Assembly: GCA_015067635.1 (NCBI GenBank)
Contig: SVMA01000006.1
Coordinates: 1-64,000, forward strand
Length of the DNA: 64,000 bases
Direction of reading: 5' to 3'
From: Oscillospiraceae bacterium
Lineage (GTDB): Bacteria > Bacillota > Clostridia > Oscillospirales > Oscillospiraceae
Below are positions 33,612 through 41,266 of this stretch, one piece after another (position 1 is the first letter of the stretch; each line of letters opens with the position of its first letter). The notes below the pieces were generated by a model that ran no database searches, was not told the origin of the DNA, and was given only the letters and a program-made list of their open reading frames with translations. The position numbers were made by a program, and so were the translations under genes.

Positions 33612-34805
33612 ATGAATCCAAACACGATCCTGCAGGCTGCAAGGGATTTACATTCCGATATTCTTCGCCATCGCCGCAGATTGCATCAGTATCCGGAAAT
33701 TGGCACGCACCTGCCCCAAACCGCAGCCTATGTTGCAGAGCAGTTGACCAAATTGGGTTACGCGCCTTCCCAAATCTGTGACAGCGGTATTGTTGCCACC
33801 ATAACGGGACAGGATACCGGCCGCTGTATCCTTTTACGCGCCGATATGGATGCTTTGCCCATATCCGAAAAAACGGAATTGGCGTTTCATGCTGAAAACG
33901 GCGCCATGCATGCCTGCGGTCATGATATGCACACCGCCATGCTGCTGGGTGCTGCCGCCCTCCTCCGTCAATTCCGCTCCGAGCTTCAGGGAACCGTCAA
34001 ACTGGTATTCCAGCCGGACGAAGAGGGCTTCACCGGTGCAAAAGCAATGCTGAAAGCCGGTGTTTTGGAACATCCGACACCAACTGCCGGACTGGCGCTG
34101 CATGTTCATTCCGGCACGCCCACCGGTCTGGTGCTTTGCAGCAGCGGCGCTTTTATGGCAGGCTGTATCGCTTTCCGAATCACGGTCACCGGCAAGGGCT
34201 GCCATGGTGCCATGCCGGAAACCGGCATTGACCCCATCAATATTGCCGCACATATTTATATGGCGCTGAACGCTGTCATTTCCCGGGAAATCTCTCCGAA
34301 AGCATCTGTTTCCCTAACTGTCGGGAAATTCTGTGCCGGTGATGCGCCGAATATCATACCGGAAAAAGCCAGCTTGGAAGGGACTTTGCGTTTTTTCGAC
34401 ACTGCATTATCCCGAAAGCTTTTCTCCAGAATCTCCCAAATTGCACAGTCTGTTGCGTCCGGCTTTCAGGGGCATGCGTCAGTGGAAGAAATCTCCTCCG
34501 TTCCGCCTTTGCGTAATTCTCCGGAGCTGGTTGCCCGTTTTGCGGAGCTTTCCCGCCGCCTGCTGGGAAAGCAATCTATGACGGAGTTGGAATCCGGCGG
34601 TATGGGCTCGGAGGATTTTGCCGTTTTCTCGCAAGCCATTCCCTGTGCCTACTTGCTCCTGGGTGCAGGCGCGAAGGAAGAAAATCCTCTGTTCGGTCAG
34701 CCCATGCATAATGAAAAAGTCGTGTTTAACGAAGATATTCTCCCCTTGGGTGCCGCTTTGGAAGCATACTGCGCCCTGGAGTGGTTAAAAGAGCAAGCGC
34801 CTTAA
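33612..34805 (+). CDS. M20 family amidohydrolase
   Basis: 397 aa zinc peptidase/amidohydrolase of the hippurate hydrolase/N-acyl-amino-acid deacetylase group. Metal and catalytic residues appear in ACGHDMHTAMLLGAA (Cys, His, Asp, His), QPDEEGFTGA (catalytic Glu pair), LHVHSGTP (His) and the C-terminal GSEDFAVF and MHNEK. The dimerisation domain is intact. ATG 33612 follows GGAGG. Substrate could be an N-acetylated amino acid, hippurate or indole-acetyl conjugate; context does not decide. Confidence 0.93.
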   Translation: MNPNTILQAARDLHSDILRHRRRLHQYPEIGTHLPQTAAYVAEQLTKLGYAPSQICDSGIVATITGQDTGRCILLRADMDALPISEKTELAFHAENGAMHACGHDMHTAMLLGAAALLRQFRSELQGTVKLVFQPDEEGFTGAKAMLKAGVLEHPTPTAGLALHVHSGTPTGLVLCSSGAFMAGCIAFRITVTGKGCHGAMPETGIDPINIAAHIYMALNAVISREISPKASVSLTVGKFCAGDAPNIIPEKASLEGTLRFFDTALSRKLFSRISQIAQSVASGFQGHASVEEISSVPPLRNSPELVARFAELSRRLLGKQSMTELESGGMGSEDFAVFSQAIPCAYLLLGAGAKEENPLFGQPMHNEKVVFNEDILPLGAALEAYCALEWLKEQAP

Positions 34806-34826
34806 AGCGCTTGCTCTTCTTCTTTC
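34788..34826. terminator. Convergent terminator shared by the M20 gene and the YgjV-like gene
   Basis: AAGAGCAAGCGC pairs with GCGCTTGCTCTT around CTTAAA; the stem contains both stop codons. A T-rich tract follows on the plus strand. Confidence 0.82.
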
Positions 34827-35374
34827 TTTGTTTTTTTACCGTCCCGTACGAGGATGGAAATAAAAATGGCGATACATAAAATGGAATGGGTCACCAAGTT
34901 GGGCCACGCTTTTGCAAAGATGTCGTAACCGATCCACACCAGAGAATTGGAAATATACAAAAGGCGATAGTATTTTGTCGTATCCTGTGCAATACTCAGC
35001 ACAAACAGCATCGCCGCAATTAACGCCAAAATATCATAAGTATGGGAGAAGGTCAGCAGATTGGCCGCCAAAAATACCACGGTCTGAATCAGAATCATCC
35101 ACATGGGCACTTTTTTCTCCCGGGAAGTAAACAGATAATTCACTGTCAGACAAAGCACCGCCACACCGCAGGTGATCGCACCGCTGACACCTTCGACCTG
35201 TTCTGCCGCACGCACCCAATAGGGAATAAAGTAGTTCAGCCCTACCAATGCATTGCCCAACAGATTAAAAATCAAGACTGTTGTCATCCGTTTGAAAAAC
35301 GGCTCCACCAATCCCTCAACGGTTGTTGCAACTGTAACCGCCACCGGTAAAAACAGCAATAATTTTTCCCACAT
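34802..35374 (-). CDS. YgjV-like integral membrane protein
   Basis: 190 aa with about six hydrophobic helices. Resembles the YgjV family of inner membrane proteins (MTxVLIFNLLGNALVGLNYF and the YRLLYISNSLVWIGYDIF segment), whose function is unknown. Two in-frame ATGs (35380 and 35374) exist; the second is better spaced from GGGAG. The basic tail GKKTKKEEEQ is cytoplasmic by the positive-inside rule. Confidence 0.75.
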   Translation of the reverse strand: MWEKLLLFLPVAVTVATTVEGLVEPFFKRMTTVLIFNLLGNALVGLNYFIPYWVRAAEQVEGVSGAITCGVAVLCLTVNYLFTSREKKVPMWMILIQTVVFLAANLLTFSHTYDILALIAAMLFVLSIAQDTTKYYRLLYISNSLVWIGYDIFAKAWPNLVTHSILCIAIFISILVRDGKKTKKEEEQAL

Positions 35375-35444
35375 ATCCATTCTCCCGTTATGTACAAAAA
35401 ATAAGCCGTGAAAAAGACAACTTTTCCATGACCCCAACGTATTA

Positions 35445-35473
35445 ATTTTAATAAATTTTACAATATTTGTCAA
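35445..35473 (-). promoter_or_regulatory. Promoter of the YgjV-like gene
   Basis: On the minus strand TTGACA (35468-35473), 17-base spacer, TAAAAT (35445-35450), 71 bases from the start. Confidence 0.85.
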
Positions 35474-35479
35474 CTGTTT

Positions 35480-35985
35480 TTCTGCACAGAATATAAGTTT
35501 CTGTGTTTTGCACGAACAAAGCCATTTATTTTTATGAATCTTTCCATCTTGTATTTGTCTCCAATCTGTGGTACTTTATAGTCAGAAAGGGTGATACCAA
35601 TGTACAGGTAATAAAACCCTATCGGCAACGGTTCTTTTGACGCAGATATCTCACAGGCAGTTTGTTTCTGGAACATAGATCGCAAATGCGAAGTAAGGTA
35701 AGTAACAAACAAGACAGCAAGTAAATTGAATAAGGACATAGATTGGTAACTATCAACCATCGTAAATCATTCAAAAACTGCTGAGGATGTCTACATTGAA
35801 AGAATTGGCAAGGCGCCGAAAAGATGCACCTTCCCATACAAGGGAAATATTCCAACACAAAAGTGTTTCTCGCTTAGAGAATGGGTTGTTGATGTGGATT
35901 GGAAGGTATTTCGAAATCGTTGAAGGTGACATCAAATCTGCAGAAAGAGAGGTTAATCAAGGATGTTAGATACTAAGAATGAACA
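35480..35985. other. AT-rich gene-poor scar, possible decayed mobile element
   Basis: About 500 bases with lower GC than both sides and no intact recognisable gene. Open frames on either strand are short and lack known motifs. A 60-codon plus-strand frame at its right end has a start, a weak ribosome site and is followed by a plus-strand terminator, so some plus-strand transcription unit once ended here. Confidence 0.4.
35787..35969 (+). CDS. Small uncertain ORF, 60 aa
   Basis: Unrecognised. It begins MSTLKELARRRKDAPS, with a possible helix-turn-helix-like VSRLENG, and ends in a charged helix. CTGAGG precedes the ATG. An overlapping ATG begins a second nine-codon frame (MLDTKNEQK) that is cut short by a stop just before the terminator, as in a truncated operon. 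It could equally be chance. The terminator on the same strand 17 bases downstream is the best support. Confidence 0.25.
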   Translation: MSTLKELARRRKDAPSHTREIFQHKSVSRLENGLLMWIGRYFEIVEGDIKSAEREVNQGC

Positions 35986-35986
35986 G

Positions 35987-36045
35987 AAGTGACCCTTGGC
36001 TGTTGTAATCGGAAGGATGTACAGTCAAGGGTCATTTCTTTTTGT
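35987..36045 (+). terminator. Plus-strand terminator after the AT-rich scar
   Basis: A 17-base stem with two G-T type pairs (AAGTGACCCTTGGCTGT with ACAGTCAAGGGTCATTT), 17-base loop, then TTTTT at 36040-36043 region. There is no matching T tract on the other strand. Confidence 0.75.
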
Positions 36046-36049
36046 TCTT

Positions 36050-36085
36050 AAAAGGTGCCGTGCGCAAATGCACGGCACCTGTTTT
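36050..36085 (-). terminator. Terminator of the DUF523 gene
   Basis: Perfect stem AGGTGCCGTGC / GCACGGCACCT (36053-36080) with six-base loop, lying 13 bases beyond the DUF523 stop and followed on the minus strand by TTTT. Confidence 0.85.
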
Positions 36086-36097
36086 GTTTTATTTATT

Positions 36098-36526
36098 TTA
36101 CTCGTTGCAAATAAAATCCTCAGAATCCACAACGCGATAGCCCTTCTCATGTAACGCCTGGGCAAGAATTCCCATGCCATCGACCAATGTTCCGGTAAAG
36201 CTGCCGTCATAAACCTGTTTGACTCCACAGGTGGGGCTGCGGGATTTCAAAATCACGCAGTCGATCTCCTCTCCTGCCAGCTGTGCCAAAATTTCCTCCA
36301 CCGCCTTGCGCAGCGGTTCCTGCACAGAATTCCCCTGCTTGTCCCGCACAATACCGTCAACAATCTCGATGGGATCCCGGGGCACTCCCAGACCGGCTGC
36401 TTTTTCCGGGCAAACGGCAATCACTTCCCTGCCCTTAACAAATTCCTTGATTGCAGGGCAGTCATTATTGCCACCGTTATATTTGCAATTTTCGCCCAGC
36501 AAACAGGCACTGACCACAATTTTCAT
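36098..36526 (-). CDS. DUF523 family protein
   Basis: 142 aa. The family signature VSACLLGENCKYNGG at the N-terminus, VCPEKAAGLGVPRDPIEI in the middle and LKSRSPTCGVKQVYDGSFTG later carry the conserved cysteines (positions about 8, 13, 43 and 105) that suggest a metal or iron-sulfur site. Relatives have been linked to 2-thiouracil desulfuration, but the physiological role is unknown. ATG 36526 follows GGAG. Confidence 0.9.
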   Translation of the reverse strand: MKIVVSACLLGENCKYNGGNNDCPAIKEFVKGREVIAVCPEKAAGLGVPRDPIEIVDGIVRDKQGNSVQEPLRKAVEEILAQLAGEEIDCVILKSRSPTCGVKQVYDGSFTGTLVDGMGILAQALHEKGYRVVDSEDFICNE

Positions 36527-36592
36527 TTGACTCACTCCGATTTCTGCAGGATGCATAGAATGGGATACCTGACATTTTTTTGGGGGGATACT

Positions 36593-36715
36593 GTGAAACT
36601 ATCCGATGTATTGCTGCTTTTGGGGTGTCTGACCGCTGCTGTCAGCTTGTCTTTCTTAAAAAGGCGCCTGTACCGGCTCAGCGAAAAACTGATTGCCAAG
36701 GATAATCCGCTTTAA
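36593..36715 (+). CDS. Small single-pass membrane protein, 40 aa
   Basis: A GTG start at 36593 follows GGGGGG at good spacing. The protein MKLSDVLLLLGCLTAAVSLS has one transmembrane helix (about 5-22) and then a basic, amphipathic tail (KRRLYRLSEKLIAKDNPL). It is divergent from DUF523 and convergent with the aldo/keto reductase. I do not know the family; the clean ribosome site and membrane-plus-basic layout argue that it is real. Confidence 0.5.
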   Translation: MKLSDVLLLLGCLTAAVSLSFLKRRLYRLSEKLIAKDNPL

Positions 36716-36719
36716 CCCG

Positions 36720-37811
36720 TTACGCCTCCGCTATTTTTCGCAGCAGTGAGCAGATGGGCAAAAACTGGGGACAAATCTCCTGGCATTGCCAGCAGCGGAC
36801 ACATTGGGATGCCGTGCCGCCGGACAATTTACTCAAATCTGCCTTCTCCCCTGTTTTTTTCGCTTCATTGACTGCCGCAAAAATATCCGGAATGGGAATC
36901 TGCTGCGGACAGCCATCCACACAATACCGGCAGCCGGTACAGGGGATTTGTTCTTCCCCGTGGAAAATCGAGGCTACCCTTTGCACTGCTTCCATTTCCC
37001 TGTCATTCAGCGGCACAGGGTCTTTCATAACGGCAATATTATCCCTCATCATATCCATATTGCCCATTCCGGACAGGACCATGATCACATTGGGAAAGCT
37101 CGCCGCAAAACGAAGCGCATAGCTGGCCCGGGAGCCACCCTGAAGATCATCCAATACCTCCCCTGCCACATCCGGCATATTTACAAGGTGTCCGCCCTTT
37201 ACCGGCTCCATAACCATCACCGGCTTGCCATGCTTAACACAAACCTCATAACACAGTCGGCTTTGCACGCGGGCATCCTCGTAGTCCACATAATTAAACT
37301 GGAGCTGTACTACCTCCACCGCCGGATTCTCGGTAAGTATTTGATCCAAAACTTCCGCATTGTCATGGAAAGAAATACCCAAATGGCGGATCTTTCCCAT
37401 TTCCTTGAATCGCAGAGCTTCCTCGTAAGCACAGGCATTGCGATATTGGTCATAGTTTCTGGAGCTCTGGGCATGCATTAAGTAAAAATCAAAATAATCT
37501 ACACCGCAGGCCTGTAACTGACTGTCCAAAAAAGGCTCAATATCCTCCTTGCACTGAAAGCAATTCATCGATAGCTTATCGGTCAGCACATAGCTCTCTC
37601 TGGGATAGCGGGAGGTAAGGCAATCCCGCAGAGCAATTTCACTTTTCCCGTCCAGGTATATCCGTGCAGTGTCAAAATAATTAAAGCCGTTTTCCAAAAA
37701 GGTATCCACCATTTGGGAAAACACTCCATAATCCACATTTTCTCCGTTCATCTTCAGCCGCATGCAGCCAAAGCCTAAGCTTCCTTTCATTTCCGGAAAC
37801 CATTGATTCAT
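36720..37811 (-). CDS. Aldo/keto reductase fused to a ferredoxin-like C-terminus
   Basis: 363 aa. The AKR barrel (about 1-275) holds the catalytic tetrad in YFDTARIYLDGKSE (Asp, Tyr), LTDKLS (Lys) and YLMHAQ (His). The C-terminal 90 residues carry two iron-sulfur-type cysteine sets, CTGCRYCVDGCP and CVRCWQCQEICP, as in the 'AKR with 4Fe-4S' family of anaerobes. Electrons may pass between NAD(P)H, the barrel and ferredoxin. Substrate is unknown. ATG 37811 follows GAAAGGTGGG. Confidence 0.92.
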   Translation of the reverse strand: MNQWFPEMKGSLGFGCMRLKMNGENVDYGVFSQMVDTFLENGFNYFDTARIYLDGKSEIALRDCLTSRYPRESYVLTDKLSMNCFQCKEDIEPFLDSQLQACGVDYFDFYLMHAQSSRNYDQYRNACAYEEALRFKEMGKIRHLGISFHDNAEVLDQILTENPAVEVVQLQFNYVDYEDARVQSRLCYEVCVKHGKPVMVMEPVKGGHLVNMPDVAGEVLDDLQGGSRASYALRFAASFPNVIMVLSGMGNMDMMRDNIAVMKDPVPLNDREMEAVQRVASIFHGEEQIPCTGCRYCVDGCPQQIPIPDIFAAVNEAKKTGEKADLSKLSGGTASQCVRCWQCQEICPQFLPICSLLRKIAEA

Positions 37812-37833
37812 AATGATCCCACCTTTCAAAATC

Positions 37834-37862
37834 ATTATACACGGGTATATGGAAAAAAGCAA
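37834..37862 (-). promoter_or_regulatory. Promoter of the aldo/keto reductase gene
   Basis: On the minus strand TTGCTT (37857-37862), 17-base spacer, TATAAT (37834-37839), 23 bases before the start codon, leaving a very short leader. Confidence 0.75.
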
Positions 37863-37880
37863 ACAAAACCGCAATCCATA

Positions 37881-37909
37881 TTGACACTCTATTTGCATTA
37901 TGATAAAAT
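37881..37909 (+). promoter_or_regulatory. mntP promoter
   Basis: TTGACA (37881-37886), 17-base spacer, TAAAAT (37904-37909). Only 66 bases separate it from mntP, too short for the manganese-sensing yybP-ykoY riboswitch often found before this gene. Confidence 0.85.
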
Positions 37910-37975
37910 TTCAGCATATTGTTTTCTGTACAGCTTTGGCATTTGGCTTGCCATTTCCCTTTTTACGGAGGTTTT

Positions 37976-38560
37976 ATGGACTGGACCTTTTCCTTTGTTT
38001 TTAACAGCGTTGCTTTGGGTGTGGGGCTTGCTATGGACGCATTTTCCGTTTCCATGGCTGACGGCATTCGCGAATCAAAAATGTCCGGCGGCAAAATGTG
38101 CGGTATTGCCGGTGTTTTTGCCGTTTTTCAGGGCTTGATGCCCTTGATCGGTTGGTTTTGCATCCATACAATCGTGCAATACTTCGCATCCTTCCAGGCA
38201 TATATCCCCTGGATTGCTCTGGGTCTGCTGGGATATATCGGCGGCAAAATGCTTATTGAAGGCATCAAAAGTCAGAGCTGTCCCGTACCGCCTGCCCGGT
38301 TGGGCATTGCCGCTTTGTTGGTACAGGGAATCGCCACTTCCATTGATGCCCTTTCTGTGGGCTTTACCATTTCCGAATATCAGGCACCCATGGCAATGGC
38401 TGCCGCACTGATCATCGCCGCAGTTACGTTCCTCATTTGCCTTGTTGGGCTGTTTATCGGCAAAAAAGCCGGCAGCTGTCTGTCCGGTAAGGCCGGAATT
38501 GTAGGCGGTGGAATCCTGATTTTCATCGGTCTGGAGATTTTTATCACCAGCTGGTTCTAA
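37976..38560 (+). CDS. mntP: Manganese efflux pump MntP
   Basis: 194 aa, six helices in two inverted three-helix repeats. Each repeat starts with an acidic motif: LGVGLAMDAFSVSMADGI and LVQGIATSIDALSVGFTI, where the Asp residues line the Mn2+ path. ATG 37976 follows ACGGAGG. Exports manganese when it becomes toxic. Confidence 0.94.
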   Translation: MDWTFSFVFNSVALGVGLAMDAFSVSMADGIRESKMSGGKMCGIAGVFAVFQGLMPLIGWFCIHTIVQYFASFQAYIPWIALGLLGYIGGKMLIEGIKSQSCPVPPARLGIAALLVQGIATSIDALSVGFTISEYQAPMAMAAALIIAAVTFLICLVGLFIGKKAGSCLSGKAGIVGGGILIFIGLEIFITSWF

Positions 38561-38584
38561 AACACAAAAGAAAGAAGGCGCTCC

Positions 38585-39973
38585 ATGGGCACCATTCCCC
38601 TTTCTCCCCGCGGTATGAAAAAACGCCACGAGGTAGATATGACGCAAGGCAATATTCTGCGCCATTTGATTGCCTTTGCATTTCCCCTGCTGTTGGGAAA
38701 TCTTTTCCAGCAACTGTATAACATGGTAGATACCTGGGTGTTGGGCAACTGTGTAAAAAATACGTTTGCCTATGCCGCTGTAGGAAATGTTGCACCTATT
38801 ATCAACACACTTATCGGTTTCTTTATGGGGCTTTCCTCCGGTGCCGGTGTGGTCATCAGCCAGTATTACGGTGCACAACAGTACGATAAGGTACAAAAGG
38901 CAGTTCACACCGCCATCGTTATGACTCTGTGTCTGGCCGTTGTTTTGACAGCAGTTGGAATTTTTGCCACGCCTTATTTGCTGCAGCTGATGAATATGAC
39001 CGGCGAAACCGCACAACAGGCAACCGTTTATTTGACCATTTATTTTGCCGGTTTGTTGGGGCTGATGCTTTATAATATCGGTGCCGGCATTCTTCGTGCC
39101 GTGGGAGATTCCAAGCGACCGTTCTACTATCTTGTTGTCTGTGCACTGCTCAATACCGGACTGGATTTGCTGTTCGTTTTGGTGTTTCACATGGGTGTAG
39201 AGGGCGTTGCCCTGGCCACTGTCCTTTCCCAATTTGTTTCTGCATTTTTGGTTGTTCTCAATCTGTTGCGTGCCAACAGTTCTGTAAAAATACTTATCAA
39301 AAAACTGAAAATAGACTGGTCTATTTTCCGAAAGATTATCTATGTGGGCATCCCGGCTGCATTGCAGCTTTCCATCACTGCCTTTTCCAATATTTTCGTA
39401 CAGTCCTACATCAATTTCTTCAAGGAGGACTGTATGGGCGGTTGGACAACCTACTTAAAGATCGACCAGTTGCTGTTCCTGCCGATGCAGTCCATTTCCC
39501 TGGCTGCCACCACCTTTGTCGGACAAAATCTGGGCAAGAATCAACCTGAGCGCGCAAGGGAAGGTACACGCGCTTCCCTGCTGCTGGCCATGACGACCAC
39601 CGTGGTTTTGATGCTACCCGTCATTGCCTTTGCTCCGTCCCTTGCAGGGGTGTTTAATCCCGATGCGGATGTGGTTGGCTATGCCTCTTTATTCCTGCGC
39701 TGTCTGACTCCGTTTTATGTACTGTGCTGTATCAATCAGGTCTATGCCGGTGCTCTGCGGGGTGCGGGAAATGCAAAAGCCTGCATGATTATCATGTTGG
39801 TCTCTTTTGTGGCTTTCCGGCAAGTGTATCTCTTTGCCATGTCCAACATTTGGAATGATGTTCTCCCCATCGCTATGGGGTATCCCGCCGGATGGCTTTT
39901 GTGCAGTGCTATCACCGCGATCTATTATCACAAGGTCCGTCTCGGAAAAACCCGTTTGGTAGAAGATGAATAA
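38585..39973 (+). CDS. MATE family efflux transporter
   Basis: 462 aa with twelve predicted helices in two bundles. The N-terminal FPLLLGNLFQQLYNMVDTWVLG and the second-half GIPAALQLSITAFSNIFVQSYIN are the NorM/DinF-like repeats. Exports cationic drugs or metabolites with Na+ or H+. It starts 24 bases after mntP and may share its transcript. Substrate cannot be inferred. Confidence 0.94.
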   Translation: MGTIPLSPRGMKKRHEVDMTQGNILRHLIAFAFPLLLGNLFQQLYNMVDTWVLGNCVKNTFAYAAVGNVAPIINTLIGFFMGLSSGAGVVISQYYGAQQYDKVQKAVHTAIVMTLCLAVVLTAVGIFATPYLLQLMNMTGETAQQATVYLTIYFAGLLGLMLYNIGAGILRAVGDSKRPFYYLVVCALLNTGLDLLFVLVFHMGVEGVALATVLSQFVSAFLVVLNLLRANSSVKILIKKLKIDWSIFRKIIYVGIPAALQLSITAFSNIFVQSYINFFKEDCMGGWTTYLKIDQLLFLPMQSISLAATTFVGQNLGKNQPERAREGTRASLLLAMTTTVVLMLPVIAFAPSLAGVFNPDADVVGYASLFLRCLTPFYVLCCINQVYAGALRGAGNAKACMIIMLVSFVAFRQVYLFAMSNIWNDVLPIAMGYPAGWLLCSAITAIYYHKVRLGKTRLVEDE

Positions 39974-39978
39974 AGTAC

Positions 39979-40010
39979 AAGGTCTGTCACGAAAGTGGCA
40001 GACCTTTTCT
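39979..40010 (+). terminator. Terminator after the MATE gene
   Basis: AAGGTCTGTCAC-GAAA-GTGGCAGACCTT, one G-T pair, followed by TTCT. It abuts the stop codon of the convergent spmB gene. Confidence 0.82.
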
Positions 40011-40521
40011 ATGTCCAAAACAGTTTTGAAATCCAGGATGCTGTGAAAAAACCCACAAAATCTGCAAAAAGTGCGGCCGGTAGCGTGTACCTTGTCTTTT
40101 TGATTCCCGCCGCACCAAAGTAAACGCTGATGGTATAAAACGTAGTCTCCGTAGAGCCCAGCATAACTGCCACGGTCCGCCCGATCAGGGAATCCGGTCC
40201 GTACTGTCCCATCAGCTCCGCGCCCACCGCCAATGCCGCACTGCCGCTTAACGGACGAATCAGCACTAGCAGCGCCGTTTCCGCCGGAATTCCGAAAAAT
40301 GTAAATACCGGCGAAAGATACCGCCCCAAAAGCTCTACAGCTCCGGATGCACGCAGCATGGTCACTGCTGTCAGCAGAATTATCAAAGCCGGAACAATGG
40401 ATACAACCAGTCGTATCCCCTCTCCCGCACCGTACAAAAGCAAATCATAAGCATTTTCCTTCCTTCGCAAAGCAAAAATCGAAACCAGCAAAAGAAGAAC
40501 CGGAACTACATAGTCAGTCAT
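40009..40521 (-). CDS. spmB: Spore maturation protein B
   Basis: 170 aa membrane protein with the nucleoside-recognition (Gate) domain: VVSIVPALIILLTAVTMLRASGA and LIRPLSGSAALAVGAELM, ending GSTETTFYTISVYFGAAGI. SpmA and SpmB are needed for spore core dehydration in Bacillus and Clostridium. ATG 40521 lies inside the spmA end; an upstream extension is rejected. Confidence 0.93.
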   Translation of the reverse strand: MTDYVVPVLLLLVSIFALRRKENAYDLLLYGAGEGIRLVVSIVPALIILLTAVTMLRASGAVELLGRYLSPVFTFFGIPAETALLVLIRPLSGSAALAVGAELMGQYGPDSLIGRTVAVMLGSTETTFYTISVYFGAAGIKKTRYTLPAALFADFVGFFTASWISKLFWT

Positions 40522-41098
40522 GGCGGAAAATCGCCCCCAATCCCCATGCCGCTGTGAGTCCCAGAGCCGCAGAGCATATACTGGTGATCCAGACAGCCGG
40601 CAGGATATCAAAAGGCGCAGCTGCTCCCAAGCTTGCCCGAACCGCCGCCACATTGGCCGGAATCAACTGAATGGATGCCGTATTGAGCACGATCAATCGG
40701 CACAGCTCATCCGTCGCAAGACCGGGACGGTTGGGGTCTGCCAAACGCTTTGCCGCCTGAATCCCCATAGGCGTTGCCGCATTACCCAAACCCAAAATGT
40801 TGGCACATATATTGGCAGACAGATAACTTCCGGCAAGGGAATCCTTCTTCGTGGTCGGAAAAATCCGAAACAGAAGCGGAGATAATAGTTTGGAAAGAAA
40901 TCCCGTCATTCCGGAACGCTCCATCAGCTTTCCTACGCCACTCCACAAGCAAATGGAACCGGCAATGGAAACAGCCAGAGTAACCCCTGCCTGTGCGCCT
41001 TGCGCAACTGCGGCGCCCAACGCACTTCCGTTTCCCAGTGCTACTCCGCAGAGTACCGATATGCACAGAATCCCAACCCATACCCAGCTCATTACCAT
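40514..41098 (-). CDS. spmA: Spore maturation protein A
   Basis: 194 aa, Gate-domain membrane protein paired with SpmB. The motif SANICANILGLGNAATPMGIQAAKRL is diagnostic. GAGGTGA precedes ATG 41098, and the gene overlaps spmB by eight bases. Presence of the pair suggests a spore former or recent descendant of one. Confidence 0.94.
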   Translation of the reverse strand: MVMSWVWVGILCISVLCGVALGNGSALGAAVAQGAQAGVTLAVSIAGSICLWSGVGKLMERSGMTGFLSKLLSPLLFRIFPTTKKDSLAGSYLSANICANILGLGNAATPMGIQAAKRLADPNRPGLATDELCRLIVLNTASIQLIPANVAAVRASLGAAAPFDILPAVWITSICSAALGLTAAWGLGAIFRHD

Positions 41099-41206
41099 CG
41101 CGCTTCACCTCAAGGCATTTTATGTGCCCGTCCTGTCAATATGCGCAATTCCGGCAGACATCCGGGACGATACAAACCGATTGCATAATTTTTTATAAAC
41201 TTTCTC

Positions 41207-41235
41207 TTGTAGTGTTTTGGTGTATGTGGTATAAT
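41207..41235 (+). promoter_or_regulatory. uvrA promoter
   Basis: TTGTAG (41207-41212), 17-base spacer, TATAAT (41230-41235). No clear LexA box (GAAC-N4-GTTC) is seen near it. Confidence 0.65.
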
Positions 41236-41266
41236 AATGGGAACGAAACTATTGTAGGAGTACGCC

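Noticed and set aside
35470..35760. 96-aa minus-strand gene
   Set aside because: Starts without a clear ribosome site, lies across the promoter of the YgjV-like gene, and has no recognisable motif.
37910..37975. yybP-ykoY manganese riboswitch before mntP
   Set aside because: Only about 66 bases lie between the -10 box and the start codon, and no paired stem or terminator of that aptamer is visible.
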